This document shows positions 41,761 to 53,584 of a stretch of 64,000 nucleotides of DNA, in pieces. The translations under genes and the position numbers were made by a program. Within the stretch, counting starts at the first letter, position 1; each line of letters starts with the position of its first letter. Below the pieces are notes generated by a model. It searched no databases, was not told the DNA's origin, and was given only the letters and a program-made list of their open reading frames with translations. The DNA is from Aphrophora alni (Eukaryota; Arthropoda; Insecta; Hemiptera; Aphrophoridae). The stretch is from assembly GCA_963513935.1 (NCBI GenBank), contig OY740769.1:109719762-109783761 (forward strand), in the 5' to 3' direction.

Positions 41761-41915
41761 TTAAGTGGGCGACAATTGCCATTTCTCCAACTGTTAAAGA
41801 TAAGAAAGTTATTAAAATTTGAACATGACTTACTTTTTTGTTACAAATAAAATTCTACTAAAAAACATACAGAAAAGTTAATTTTTATTTTTAAATGGCA
41901 AATCTAACGTAAAAC

Positions 41916-41966
<51 letters not shown>

Positions 41967-43571
41967 AACCTATATATCTTTAATTATACAGATAGATTCA
42001 GGCGGTCTAAAGAACATTTGTCCGTAAATTGTTCGTTGCTATTTATCCATTTTCTATAATAAACTTTATCAGTGAAAGTGGTTTAGGTAATATTCTTAAC
42101 GTGTTTATAAATCATTCTAATTCTACACAAATCGTTTTCAACAAAATTAACATTTTCTATAAAATTGTTTACTATGATTCTATTTTTTTTTATTTTAAAA
42201 ATTATATCATGTTCCTCATTTAATGCATTTGTATCTTTAAGAGTTTCAGAAATAGTACTGATGGACGCACATTATAACCTAAATTTTATTATAAAACCCA
42301 AAAGATTTTGGTTTTATTTAAATTGAAGTGATGTGACGTTTTAATTGTTAATAATAAATAACATTTTGTTACTTACAAATATATAGTTTTTGTTTTTAAA
42401 AAATGTTTACCATGGAAATAAATATTTATTATTATATTTGCTTTTGATAGCAGTCACAGTTTTAACTATTTTCATTATAAGTTCTACTTCTTTTCTAATG
42501 TAAACAATCTTTCTTTCGATCCTACTCTCTCATTTTCAAGTCAGTTTAATAGTCCTAGATAAAGTAAGTTGAATGGTTTGTTTGTATAAAAACAAATGAT
42601 TTAGTATAAAAAGTGACTTTGTGTAGTGAAGGTTTTGAAAATGATTCAGTACGATCGAAACAACGGTTGTTGAAGAAAGAAGAATCGATCAAAAAACTAA
42701 AGTAATGTAACCATTACGATTTAATTAGGTTGTTTTGTTTTTTAAATACTGTAGTCCACAATTTACTCCTTGTGAATAATAAATATTTTATTACTAATAC
42801 TAGTATACTAACATAACTCTTTACTTTTTAAAAGTATACAACCAACCATATTAATAATCCTTGCTGTTTGAAATAAATAAAATTTAATCGTTTAACTTAC
42901 ATTTCTATGATTGTTATAGTATAACTTATTTATTGTGAAAATAATAAGATAATTGATCATGTAAAATGATATAAGCGTGACACATGTTCTTATACTTTTC
43001 AACTGATAATTAAGTAGACTATTTGTGATTCATAACTTCAAATTTACTATTCCTTTCGTAAATATTCATTGAATATTCTTGTGTTATTCAGCTCGTAGTT
43101 CTCGTAGCTTTGGTCGCGGTAGCAAGTGCTGGAATTATTCCCGCACCAGCTTATCACGCACCTTTGGCCTACCATGCTGCTCCTGCTTACCATGCTGCTC
43201 CTGCCTACCATGCTGCCCCAGCATATGCTGCTAAGGCCGTTGTAGACGAATACGACCCACACCCACAATACAGTTACGCTTATGACATCAAGGACGTTCA
43301 CACCGGAGATATCAAGAGCCAACACGAGAGTCGTGACGGAGATGTTGTCCAAGGAACCTACAGCCTTGTCGAGCCCGACGGTAGTGTCCGTACTGTAGAC
43401 TACACTGCTGATCCTCACAATGGATTCAACGCTGTTGTCCACAAGACAGCTGGTGCTCATCCCGCTGCTCCAGTCTACGCTAAGGTCGCTGCTCCTCTGC
43501 ATTATGCTGCCCCAGCTCATTATGCTGCTCCAGCCCATTATGCTGCACCAGCGTATGCGTACCATCATTAG
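41533..43571 (+). CDS. CP4: RR-2 cuticular protein with AYHAAP repeats, 163 aa, two exons
   Basis: Secreted chitin-binding cuticle protein. Exon 1 is 41533-41544 (M-S-C-K, donor GTAACT) and exon 2 is 43092-43571 after a TTATTCAG acceptor, phase 0, intron about 1.5 kb. The signal peptide is about residues 1-17 ([13 protein letters not shown]). An N-terminal low-complexity segment (about 18-56) has four YHA(A)P-type repeats. The RR-2 domain spans about 57-121: [49 protein letters not shown]. The tail has three HYAAPA repeats and ends AYAYHH. It is nearly identical to CP5-CP7 from the repeats onward but has one extra HYAAPA unit, Val for Ala in KDVHTG and a different signal peptide and first exon. 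The coding sequence is much more GC-rich than its surroundings. It is convergent with CP5. Confidence 0.93.
41719..41759. repeat. Poly-T tract in CP4 intron
   Basis: An uninterrupted run of about 41 T. Confidence 0.95.
41919..41963. repeat. (TA)n microsatellite in CP4 intron
   Basis: A TA run of about 44 bp. Confidence 0.95.
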
Positions 43572-43957
43572 GGCTTTATATTATAATCACATTTTGTTAT
43601 ACATTTACTTTTGTACCATTTATTGTAAATACAGTTTAATAATCCTTAACATTGTCTCTTTTGTCACGTGTTCTTCCTAAATTAGTTTAAAATCTGCGAT
43701 AATACCAAATATTATAGTTGCGTTTGTTGGAATAATATCAAGGCTCTGTTTTAAACTTTGAGATTTTTCCGGTTATAAATTTCATACTTTTAAATAATTT
43801 GTGTTTGTACTTACATATTTACGACTTAAATACAAAACATTGAGTTGACTATATACAAAATTAGCAGTCATAATTCGATTCATATATTATTTCTAAGCTT
43901 ACCCTTAGATATCAGTGTTTGTTCTTTAATTTGAATTTTACCCTCTTTATCGCCTTT

Positions 43958-44287
43958 CTTATCATTTTGAGACAGCTATTTCGCCACTTACCGGGGGGAT
44001 TTTCAAGATTTAATCCTCATTACATTTACTCTTTACACTCACATCACACTGTTGTAACACATACTACCATATAATATAAATTATGTAAATTATCATAGAA
44101 GAAAAGATGAATAATTTTATTGATTTAAATTAAAATTTTAATTTTAATTTTTACGTGTACATTGTTGTAAATAATTTATGTATGTGTTATAACAGTGTGA
44201 TGTGAGTGTAAACAGTAAATGTAATGAGGATTAGATCTTGAAATTGCCACCGGTGAGTGGTGAAATAGCAATCTCAAAATGATAACA
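43958..44287. repeat. Foldback/MITE-like element with about 107-bp inverted arms
   Basis: The left arm (43958-44064) and right arm (44180-44287) are reverse complements at high identity; shared blocks include AATCCTCATTACATTTACT and ACACTCACATCACACTGTT. The loop is about 115 bp and AT-rich. No coding capacity. It resembles a MITE with long terminal inverted repeats; I could not define target-site duplications. Confidence 0.8.
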
Positions 44288-45324
44288 AAGGCCTACTATA
44301 GACTGATAAAAAGATAAGAAAGAGTTAAAAATAGTTAGTTCTTTATACAATTATCGTACCCACCAATACATACTATAAAATATTTATTTTTAGTTTGTAA
44401 CTTTAAGTGTGAATAATTCTATTCCTTATAACATTTGAACAATAAATATAAATTGACTTCAAATGATCAAGACTTGTGGAAACTTCAATCATCAGATGAA
44501 TTAAAATATAATATTCCACAATAAATACTTGATTTGTAAAAAGACGACACGATGTTTCAATAACAAAGTCATCATTTTTAGTTGTTACTTGTAGATGCAA
44601 CCTACTTGATGTGGTGTTGTTGTGCATGTAATAATTAAAGATGATTGAAATGTCTTCTTGTTACAAGTATATCTCTCATTTAGTGCATAAAACTTAATGA
44701 CAGTTAATCAAATTTGCACACTTTTTGGTGATGTTATGGTCAGATTCGTTGACTCATACTTCGATATTTGTTTTACTTTGTGCTTTCAATAAGTTTATTT
44801 CAAGAAGAGGACGTAGGTCTGGTTATTCATTTATTTCTTTACTTTTTATACGTGTATTGTAATGAATATAATGAATATAAGAAACATATTCTGTTCTTCA
44901 TGTAAATATTATTATTGGATAATTGGCAAAACTTACAATGGTTCTTTTATGTGAAACGAGGATAGGTGGGAGTGGAATTGTGTCTTAACTCGAACACCAC
45001 ATTCATGATAAATAGTGATTAAAATGGTTCAAATATCACATTTTTTTATGTTATAAATAAATATTTAGCCCTAATAACATCCTATCTGGTTTACCCTAGC
45101 AGTAGATTTTCATTTTTCTGGAACATTGAGTATACACCTATTACTTTATCAGCCATAAACGCCATCATCCTTAAAAAAACAGGTTCTCCTTCATTTTCAA
45201 AATACTTTGAACAAATACCTTCACACAGTAAAATATTACGATAATGGCCACGACTATATGCAAACTGAGTATATATTTACTTTTGTGGAAATTAAAATAT
45301 TAAATTATGGATTGGAAACATGTT

Positions 45325-45411
45325 GAAATTATTATAAGCGTAAGCTTCTGAGGAAAAAAATAAAATAAAAGAAATTATTATAAGCGTAAGCTTCTGAGGA
45401 AAAAAAAATAA
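45325..45411. repeat. 46-bp tandem duplication
   Basis: GAAATTATTATAAGCGTAAG begins at 45325 and again at 45371, each copy followed by CTTCTGAGG and an A run. Confidence 0.9.
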
Positions 45412-46780
45412 ATAAATACATCCTAAATTTTTAAGTAAATGCTCTAGGAGGCAAATTTCGTATCCATTTGTTTCTAGTATCTTCAAATATATACATTTTA
45501 CAATATCTTAAACAAATAATAATAGGTAATAAATTTAAAATTTCTTTAAATAAGCTTCTTGGGTATAAATTCTAACTTGTAGGTCCTGTAATAGGTTAAT
45601 ATAGCTTATCGTGTGCAGATTTAAAGTCTAAATTTAGTGATATCTTGACTTGTTTATAAACAAATGATAAATAATATCGCTATGAAACGTACTTCATGAT
45701 TTCGAAATCAGACAGTGGTCTGATTATTAATAATACATGTGACGGAAAATAGTCCTGTTACCTAGTTCTGTGTGGACATAATATTTTGTTAAAATGTTGT
45801 TTTAATGAAACGTGAAAGGTAAAAAAAACAATACTTTCATATTTATATGTTTCAAAAACCATAAAAGGTTCTTTGTACACTCTTGAAACTTGTAGAAAAA
45901 TCTCTTTTGGTAGTAAAGATTTGGGAAATCTTTAAGAGATTACGTGTACAAAATTGCGTGATTCCAAGTTGTTTAATTTTCGGTAGTAGTAGGGTATTTG
46001 TTGTATGGCGTAGAACACAAAACTTAAGTCTCGTTTTGATTATGTATACTGTAAATAGATATTCATTCCTGTTATTTGATTTATTAATAATATCAACCTA
46101 TTTGTGTGAAGCCTTGTATCGCTTTACCAGACGTCTAAAAAACGTTTTTTCTTTATATCCTAGAAACGACGACCTTGAAAAACTTGATACTTCACTCCAG
46201 ATTGTCTTATAGTCATTGACTTTTACTTCCTGTAATTCTAACTACACTTGGCACTTGAATAACGAAGCTTTGACTCATTGTTGTACACCGTACATTGTAC
46301 CTAAAATACCTACATTATTAAAGTGTTCACTTCTGTTGTTATTTACAAGAGTTTATATGATGCTTATTTTACTACGGACTAAACATTGTTGTAGGTTTTT
46401 CTTTTTAAAGCAATAACGTTGTTATTTTTAAAGTTTGGCTATTAATGGAAACGTCATTAGCTCAATTTTCTTAGGGTCGGAGGATAAAAATAAGAGATAA
46501 AAACTTTTTGTCGCCCATTATGTAAGTTTCTCTATGCTACTTATTATTTAGTACGTTTTGTGATAAATAAAGCTATATCAATCTGTCTCTAGATTTTCCC
46601 CATCTTATGTATTCCTCTAACCTATCAAATTAAATATAATTTAAAAATATATACAGGTATAGTGTATAAAGAAATACTGTAGGTAAAACGAACACAAGAT
46701 TATGTATAGAAATGTTAAATTATATTTACAATAAATGGTACAAAAATAAATTCATAACAATGTGTTCACACGGTGAAACC

Positions 46781-48805
46781 TTAATGATGATAAGCATATG
46801 CTGGGGCTGCGTAATGTGCTGGGGCAGCATAACGAAGAGGAGCAGCTACCTTGGCGTAGACTGGAGCAGCGGGATGAGCACCAGCTGTCTTGTGAACAAC
46901 AGCGTTGAATCCATTGTGAGGATCAGCAGTGTAGTCTACAGTACGGACACTACCGTCGGGCTCGACAAGGCTGTAGGTTCCTTGGACAACATCTCCGTCA
47001 CGGCTCTCGTGTTGGCTCTTGATGTCTCCGGTGTGGGCGTCCTTGATATCATAAGCGTAACTGTATTGTGGGTGTGGGTCGTATTCGTCTACAACGGCCT
47101 TAGCGGCGTATGCTGGAGCAGCATGGTAGACAGGAGCAGCATGGTAAGCAGGAGCAGCATGGTAAGCCAAAGGTGCGTGGTAGACAGGGGCGACAGCGTA
47201 TGCTGCAGCTACTAGAGCAGCGAATACTAAAACCTAAAATCAAAAGGTGAACTCACATTGTATTTCTATTTTTGTACGTTTGATATAGATCGGTATAATG
47301 TTGTCTGTACGTCCGTGTAAATTTTAACATAACTATTCTTTTGTATGGTAAACCATACGTAAACAGCTGGACTGACTTCATTTTAATTTGGTACGTAGAC
47401 CAAACTACCGATTTCGAGAAAATTGCCATTTTTATTAAAGCTGTATAATGTATTTTATATAAATATATACTGTAATTGAAACTAGGAAATGAAACGAAAT
47501 ACTCAAAGAAAAATGTTAAATTTATATGGAATTTTTAATAAATTAGTAATAAATTTAAAAGACAACTTAAATATATTATAATTTGGTACTACAAATAAAT
47601 GAATGTTAAACTATGAATTGTATACATTAGGTCATCGTAACTCAGTGTATGCAATTTCAAACTACTTTATACATCCTTTGTTTTTACGTTAAGCAGAAAA
47701 AATAGTTTTATTTTAAAATCCGTAATTTTTAACTGCAAAACAGTAAATAATTAATAAATATCAATAATTATTGCATTATGAGTCGTAATTTTAATTGTAT
47801 TTTACACAAATTTTACACGTAATATAAATTTTACTTTTCGTTAAATATGCATAAAAATAAATAGGTCATTGTGGAACATGAATATCTGTATGTATTGATA
47901 CAAAGTCTAGGGCTAAAAAGGAGTAGATTTACAAATACAAAAAAAAAATAAGGATTAAAGTGTCAAAATAATATTCAACAACTTTTTACTTTCATCATGC
48001 TAGACTTATAATGTTTACAATTTGTTGTATTATAATAATGTTTGATCTCCTAATTACTTTTTATTGTAGTTTGAACGTGAAGTTAAAATAATTTCTAAGG
48101 CACGCCGCAACTAACCCAATATTTGACAAAAACTGTAATTGTCAATTACTCAATCTAATTTGTATGGATCCAGCAATTATGGATCTTGTTTTCTTGCAAT
48201 CCTCCTTTAAAATTCAAATTTGATTCTATTAAATCATTTAAAGAGAATAGGGCAGAGAAATTACTGAAAACTGAACTCAATATCATTGTTGCACCTTTTG
48301 TTGTGCACGTTTCTCTCGAATAGAGTTGGAGAAGTATTAAAACGGGTTACACTGGCTGTTACTGAGATAATAGCAAAAGCAAGGTTGTTCTATTAGTTCC
48401 TACAAATTACGCTTACAGAACCACGCACCACTAGTTGGTTGGCATGGAAAGAATAATAAATGACCAACCGATTTCATTTATTTTAAAAATTATCTTTTCC
48501 TATTGCATGTTTATTTTATTATATTTCGCTCAAGTCAGTCAATTGATTTTTAACCGATGAAGTGCAATAAAGAAATAGGATGTGATAGTTGAAAGTATTT
48601 ATTATGACTTTCTATTGGCGAGTCGCAATAACTTCTGTACAGTTTACGTCTTGTCGAGGGAAAAAAACGTATTCAAGGGACTAAGTCAGGCAGTCCCTAA
48701 ATTTATTAGGCAGCAATCGTTTCTACATTAAAGTAAATGACCAAAGTAGTTTTACATACAACGGTAAGTGCATTCTTCACAGAAATATTATATAAATTTA
48801 TAACA

Positions 48806-48865
<60 letters not shown>

Positions 48866-49286
48866 ATTTAAAATTACAAAAAATAAAAAAATGATTACTT
48901 TTTTGTTTATTAAATAATCTTCTTCGGCAGAATAAAGGTTGTAAGCTAATAAAATAAGATGAAAATATAAAAGTTTAATTGATTTCATTTTTTACATTTC
49001 TTGAAATAAAAAAAAAAGTATATTAAAACATTTTGTATTTGATATTTTATTTATCCTACTTTATCCTTATTCAGTGATAATTTCAATCATGATGTTATCT
49101 TATTTAGGTTATAATTTTATAGATTGTAATGTGTGACTGATGATTTTAAAATAAAAACTGTAATTACAGTAATCAACTGTCTAGTTATTAATGAGTCAAT
49201 CAAGAAATCCAAAGCAATTAGTCCTTTCTACTATTCACTTGTCACAACTTAAACCACTACACAATTCACTGTACCTTGAAAGCCAT
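46781..49286 (-). CDS. CP5: RR-2 cuticular protein, 154 aa, two exons
   Basis: Secreted chitin-binding cuticle protein. Exon 1 is 49275-49286 (M-A-F-K, donor GTACAG) and exon 2 is 46781-47233 after a GATTTTAG acceptor, phase 0, intron about 2.0 kb. The signal peptide is residues 1-17 ([13 protein letters not shown]). Residues 18-52 are a YHAAP-repeat segment. The RR-2 domain spans about 54-118 with [33 protein letters not shown] and [15 protein letters not shown]. The tail, about 119-154, has AAP repeats and ends AYAYHH. The protein is identical to CP6; the two exon 2 sequences differ at about nine sites by my eye, all silent, including TAA versus TAG at the stop. No canonical AATAAA was found close downstream. 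Confidence 0.93.
48811..48862. repeat. (GT)26 microsatellite in CP5 intron
   Basis: An uninterrupted GT run of about 52 bp. Confidence 0.97.
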
Positions 49287-49312
49287 ATCTGTTGTCCTAA
49301 AGTGAACTTGGA

Positions 49313-49348
49313 ACTGATATCTATCAATGCACGATAACTCCTTAAATA
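49313..49348 (-). promoter_or_regulatory. CP5 core promoter (TATA box and initiator)
   Basis: On the minus strand TATTTAAG (49348-49341), then a perfect TCAGT (49317-49313) with its A 33 nt from the TATA start. The transcript leader would be about 29 nt. A TTTTATA about 15 nt upstream is part of a block shared with CP6. Confidence 0.75.
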
Positions 49349-49500
49349 CTGTTTGTTATAAAAGACGTTCTCCCTCCAATAAATTATTTTGTTGTTAAAA
49401 TTATGTAATCGGCTTTCACATCAAGGCACGCCTTCCTCCCTCTGGTCTAGTTTTAGTTGGTCAAGTTTATAAAACTGCTGCGAAATATTCTGTAAGGAGT
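49349..49500 (-). promoter_or_regulatory. CP5 upstream block conserved with CP6
   Basis: About 150 bp upstream of the CP5 TATA box shares several blocks with the same position at CP6 (59245-59370). On the plus strand these are AAAAGACGTTCTCCCTCCAA, ATTATGTAATCGGCTTTCA and CGCCTTCCTCCCTCTG. Conservation exceeds that of the introns, so these are candidate control sites or simply the least-diverged part of the duplication. Confidence 0.5.
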
Positions 49501-52004
49501 TTGAACGACAAATTTACGATTTGTAAATCTTTAATTCATAACTTTTCACTAATATTAAATTAAATAATTGTCTAACAAACCATAATTTAATCTTATATTT
49601 CATTTTTATGTAAAGAATTTTTACTGGCATTCATTTCGAAAATAACTACCATTAAAAAATTGATTAAAAATTTGGAATAATAATTAGTTCTGCCTCTTTA
49701 ACTTGGTATTTTAATTTTTAATACGGTTTCTAACTCTGGACATCATACTCAAGGTTGAATTTATCATCGAGATTTTTGTAATTAGTCTTTTATACACTAA
49801 ACTAATGGACTCTCCTTTATAATGCTACTTCACGAGTTGAAATTCACAGTAATTATGTTTACGTTGGAACCATATTGTAAAGAAATATCATTTATTTGGT
49901 GGTTGTAATTCGTATATGCAAGGTTTGTTATGTGATTGAGAATATTGTATCAAATTCGTTGGGTCGAGAGAAAATTATATCATTTTTTTCAAATAAACGA
50001 GTAATTAAATAAATACTTGTAAGTATAATGTATAACATAATTATAGAATATTATGTATATCATTTGGCATTGATTAATATCATAATTGAGTAAAATGTAC
50101 CGTACTTCCAAATAAACTTTTTTATAAAACAAATTTATCACTAGCGTCAGATGTTTCCTTAATATCCATAATTAGCATACTTACATTTTTGAACCATATG
50201 TAATTAACGTCATAAAATGTTAATGAAACTGGATTGAATTATGCGACCTCATTTTTAAATATTTATCATAATGTAACTTATTTCAGTATTAATGCTACAA
50301 AATATGTACTCATAGAAAACAAGTATATAAAGCGTATTTACGTTATATGTACTGGAGTTACTTTTAAGATTTCAATTTCTACGAAAAACTTTAAACCTTT
50401 AATTTCGTAATTATTAGGTTTACATTTGATCGATTATATAATAATAAAAGCAAAAAAGTATTTCTACCACAGCCTAATTTGAGAAAATTGTCCCAACGCC
50501 TAAGTTTCCATCCACAGATGTTCACAAGTCAATAATTCAGATGTTCTAATCTTCAGAAAACTTTGAGATTTACTCTTTTAAGTTTGGGAATTACTTCATT
50601 ATTTAAATGTAATCTTGTTGATAAAATGGGTTAATGTGGAAGTTTGTTGCTTTCGTTTATAACAACTGTTTCTTGTGTTGCACATTATATTTTAAATGGA
50701 TATTTTTCATTTATAAGAACTTAATTTTTACAACTATATTATACGATTTATTTGTATAGCCACTTTCTGTAATATAATAAGGAAAGCAATCATTTTCCTG
50801 AATTACTGTTGTGGTTATTCATTAGTTAGGTTTATTTAAAGTTTAAATTCACTGTTATGATTTTAAAGTTAGTTTAGGTTTGACAAATTAATATATAATG
50901 TCCAAAGTCCTTAAAAAACTGAGATTTTTCTAATCAGTACTAAATCCGGTATCTGACATTTACAGTCTCTAAAAAATTCTGATCTATTGAAATTATAAAT
51001 TACGGTATGTGATTTTAAAATTTGTTTTTAGTTTTTTATCTCCAATTAATTAAATTTGTCTGGTTGGTTTGTGTTGTTTTATTGTTAGATAGTTTAGAGT
51101 ATTCGTTTTGTTAAAAAGTTTAATTGTGCTCTGCAAAAGTGAGAATACATGTAAAATATATGAATATTAAAAAAAGTACACATGCAAATGATATAAGAAG
51201 TAGTAATTTATATTTGTATTAAGTCTACTACGAAGTGTAATTTATTGTAGCACTTAGGATAATATCCTATCTTACGTTTTGCACATGTTTGTCAGTTAAC
51301 TGAACAACTTCGACCATTTCCTCTTATCTTTAAGACGCTAACAACATAATTATATTTTTTATACAGACCAGTCTCTAGTCTGATCGTAACATCTGAAACA
51401 ACTCATGTTTTTATTTTATTTATAAAATCATCTTGTAACCACGAACGTAATAGTTGTAACCTATTTAGAGAGAGATTTTGTAACATCTGATTCAAAATAT
51501 TTATGTCTAGTGAAATTAATCCATAATTGTTTAAGAGTTTCTTAATTTCAGTTTTATTTTCTTATTTATTGACAGGTAGTGTATTACATAGAAACCGTAA
51601 TGATTGTGAGAAGAGTTGATTTTCTGTTTTGAAAGTTCTTGAGGTCTAAAGAATAGTTTCTCCAAAAGTCTACATTTATTTAACCCATAGTTGTTTATAG
51701 AAAGGAAATCGTTTGAAATATTATCGTGAAATATGATACGTAGTTTGTAAACTTGTGGTATTTTAAAAGAGATTTTCTCGAAATCAGCTGTAAATATTTA
51801 ATTTTACTCTAACGTAAAACCTGTAAAATTGAACTAGTCGTAATGTGTACATCATGTTCTAAAAATTCCGAGTCGGGAAATATTAGTTAAAAGATATTAA
51901 ACAATCGAATATAGAAGTAATATATCTAAAAATTATTAAACCAATATTGTACCAATGATTGTGAAAAGATGAAATATAAAATAAAAGATGAAATAAAATG
52001 ACAA
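49501..52004. other. Intergenic, AT-rich, nothing recognised
   Basis: No gene or clear repeat was seen between the CP5 promoter and the LINE remnants. Confidence 0.5.
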
Positions 52005-52700
52005 TTTTTAAGTACTATTTGGATCGTATTGGGAAAAAAACAACAACTGGAATTAAAGATATTTACATAGAATTTCTGATAAACCTTTACTATAAAAGTA
52101 AAGCATCGTACTAGAGAGGGACAGAAGACAATTTAAAATATGAAGGGGGGTCAGACGAGGATACCCACTATTTCCAATGTAGTTTAATTGTACACTTGAA
52201 AGTGTTTTTCAAACATTAAACTGACAAGGAGAAGATATCAAAATAATTGATAAATAACTAAACTATCTTAGTTTTGCTGATTAAATTGTCTTAATTGCGT
52301 CTGAAAGAAGTAAAAGAAATCATGAAAGAATTAATCATAGTTATCAAAATGTAGGTATAAAATGAAATTTTAGTGAAACCAAATTATTATTAAAAAGAAC
52401 AGAAGAATTTATAAATTTTATAGAAAAGGTAGAGCAAGTCCTGGAGAGCAACCATCGTGGTAAATTATTTCATTTAAAAATAGAGGAGAAGAAGCAGATT
52501 ACAAAAGAAGAAAAAAACAATGGGGGGGGGGAATACTGGAAACTGAAGAACATATTTAAAGGGAAGAATTTAGAAGGTTGACAAAAAATGTACTCTGGGT
52601 GGACTCCTAGAGAACATAAGAGAAGACGAAGATGGCAGGAGGTCCGATGATGAGATGAGATGGCGAATAAAGTAGGATGAGCGGGGGGGGGGAATACAAG
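52005..52700 (+). mobile_element. Heavily mutated RTE-like LINE reverse transcriptase remnant
   Basis: Plus-strand translation with many stops and shifts retains, in order, GIKDIYIEFLINLYYKSKAS, a degraded R-Q-G-D-P-region equivalent near 52150-52180, L-E-S-V-F-like (about 52195), and YLSFAD-stop-IVLIASE near 52265-52305, where the catalytic F-A-D-D motif has a stop in place of the second Asp. Further on, near 52595, YSGWTPREHKRRRRWQE resembles the basic GWTP-x-x-x-(K/R)R-x-R-G-R segment of RTE-type C-termini. Clearly dead. Two runs of 9-10 G (about 52520 and 52684) lie in similar short contexts and may be a local duplication. Confidence 0.6.
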
Positions 52701-53584
52701 CTACGTAAGATATATAAAAGTTTGGACAAAAATTCTACAAAACAATTTCTTAAAAGGAAAAGTGAATTACTACAAAAAAAATTAATACAATTTCAAACTT
52801 ATTTATTTGTTCGTAGAACTTGGCGTAATTTTGTTTGTTTTGTCAATTTTGTTTGGCAGTAAATATGTGTACGAATATGTAATCACAAGAAAGCTCATTA
52901 CCACCTGAAAGAGAGGCTTTTACTTTATAATAACAATTATAAATAATAAAATAATATATCATTTTGACAATTTTTAAATCCTTACAAATATGTGTTAGTT
53001 AATAACATAAAGTATACCATGGCTTTGGAGCCGTTTGCTAGATTTGCAACAGTAACAAATAACATACTTCAATTACAGCGAGCAAACTAGTACACATACA
53101 TTAATTGCTTAAACAAATACAAAATCATTCAATAAAAACATAACTATAATCTTAATTATTTAACCCTGTTTAAAACTAACATTACTTTAACATACAACCT
53201 CGTTCACAATCATTAATTTTTATTCATTAGGACCCACAGAAGCAATCAAACAAGTGAAATAAATAAATAAATTTTAAATTCATACAATATAAACATAAGC
53301 ATAGTTAACGTACAGATTCGTTCACATTAAATCATCACTACAATTAACTTAACATAAAACTCATTCCCTTTGATTCAGTACTTGATAAATAATTTTTTTT
53401 TAATTATATAATGTAATTTAAACATACATTTTGGACGAAAATTCGACTTCCTACAAGCACACATACAAAAACTTATAACTAAATTATCGTTGCATTAATA
53501 TATATAAAAATAATTATAATCAAAACATAATAACAATTTAAAAAAATTAACTCGTTAATCAACTACCAACTATAATGTTGTTGT
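52701..53584. other. Between LINE remnants, no gene
   Basis: Contains a short plus-strand frame (to 52862) with no recognisable feature, and AT-rich sequence. Confidence 0.4.

Larger units (their letters stand above)
43572..46780. other. Intergenic between convergent CP4 and CP5
   Basis: Contains the foldback element at 43958-44287 and a 46-bp tandem duplication near 45.35 kb. A plus-strand frame of 109 codons at 45883-46212 has no recognisable domain and no promoter or splice context, so it is not credited. Confidence 0.5.

Noticed and set aside
43047..43568. Long open frames antisense to CP4 (and equally to CP1, CP5, CP6 and CP7), up to 173 codons
   Set aside because: They mirror the codon bias of the RR-2 exons; the products are low-complexity Ser/Val/Trp-rich strings, recur on each copy because the copies are similar, and have no start or promoter context of their own.
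45883..46212. 109-codon plus-strand frame
   Set aside because: No recognisable domain, signal peptide, promoter or splice sites; hydrophobic composition is expected from T-rich DNA.
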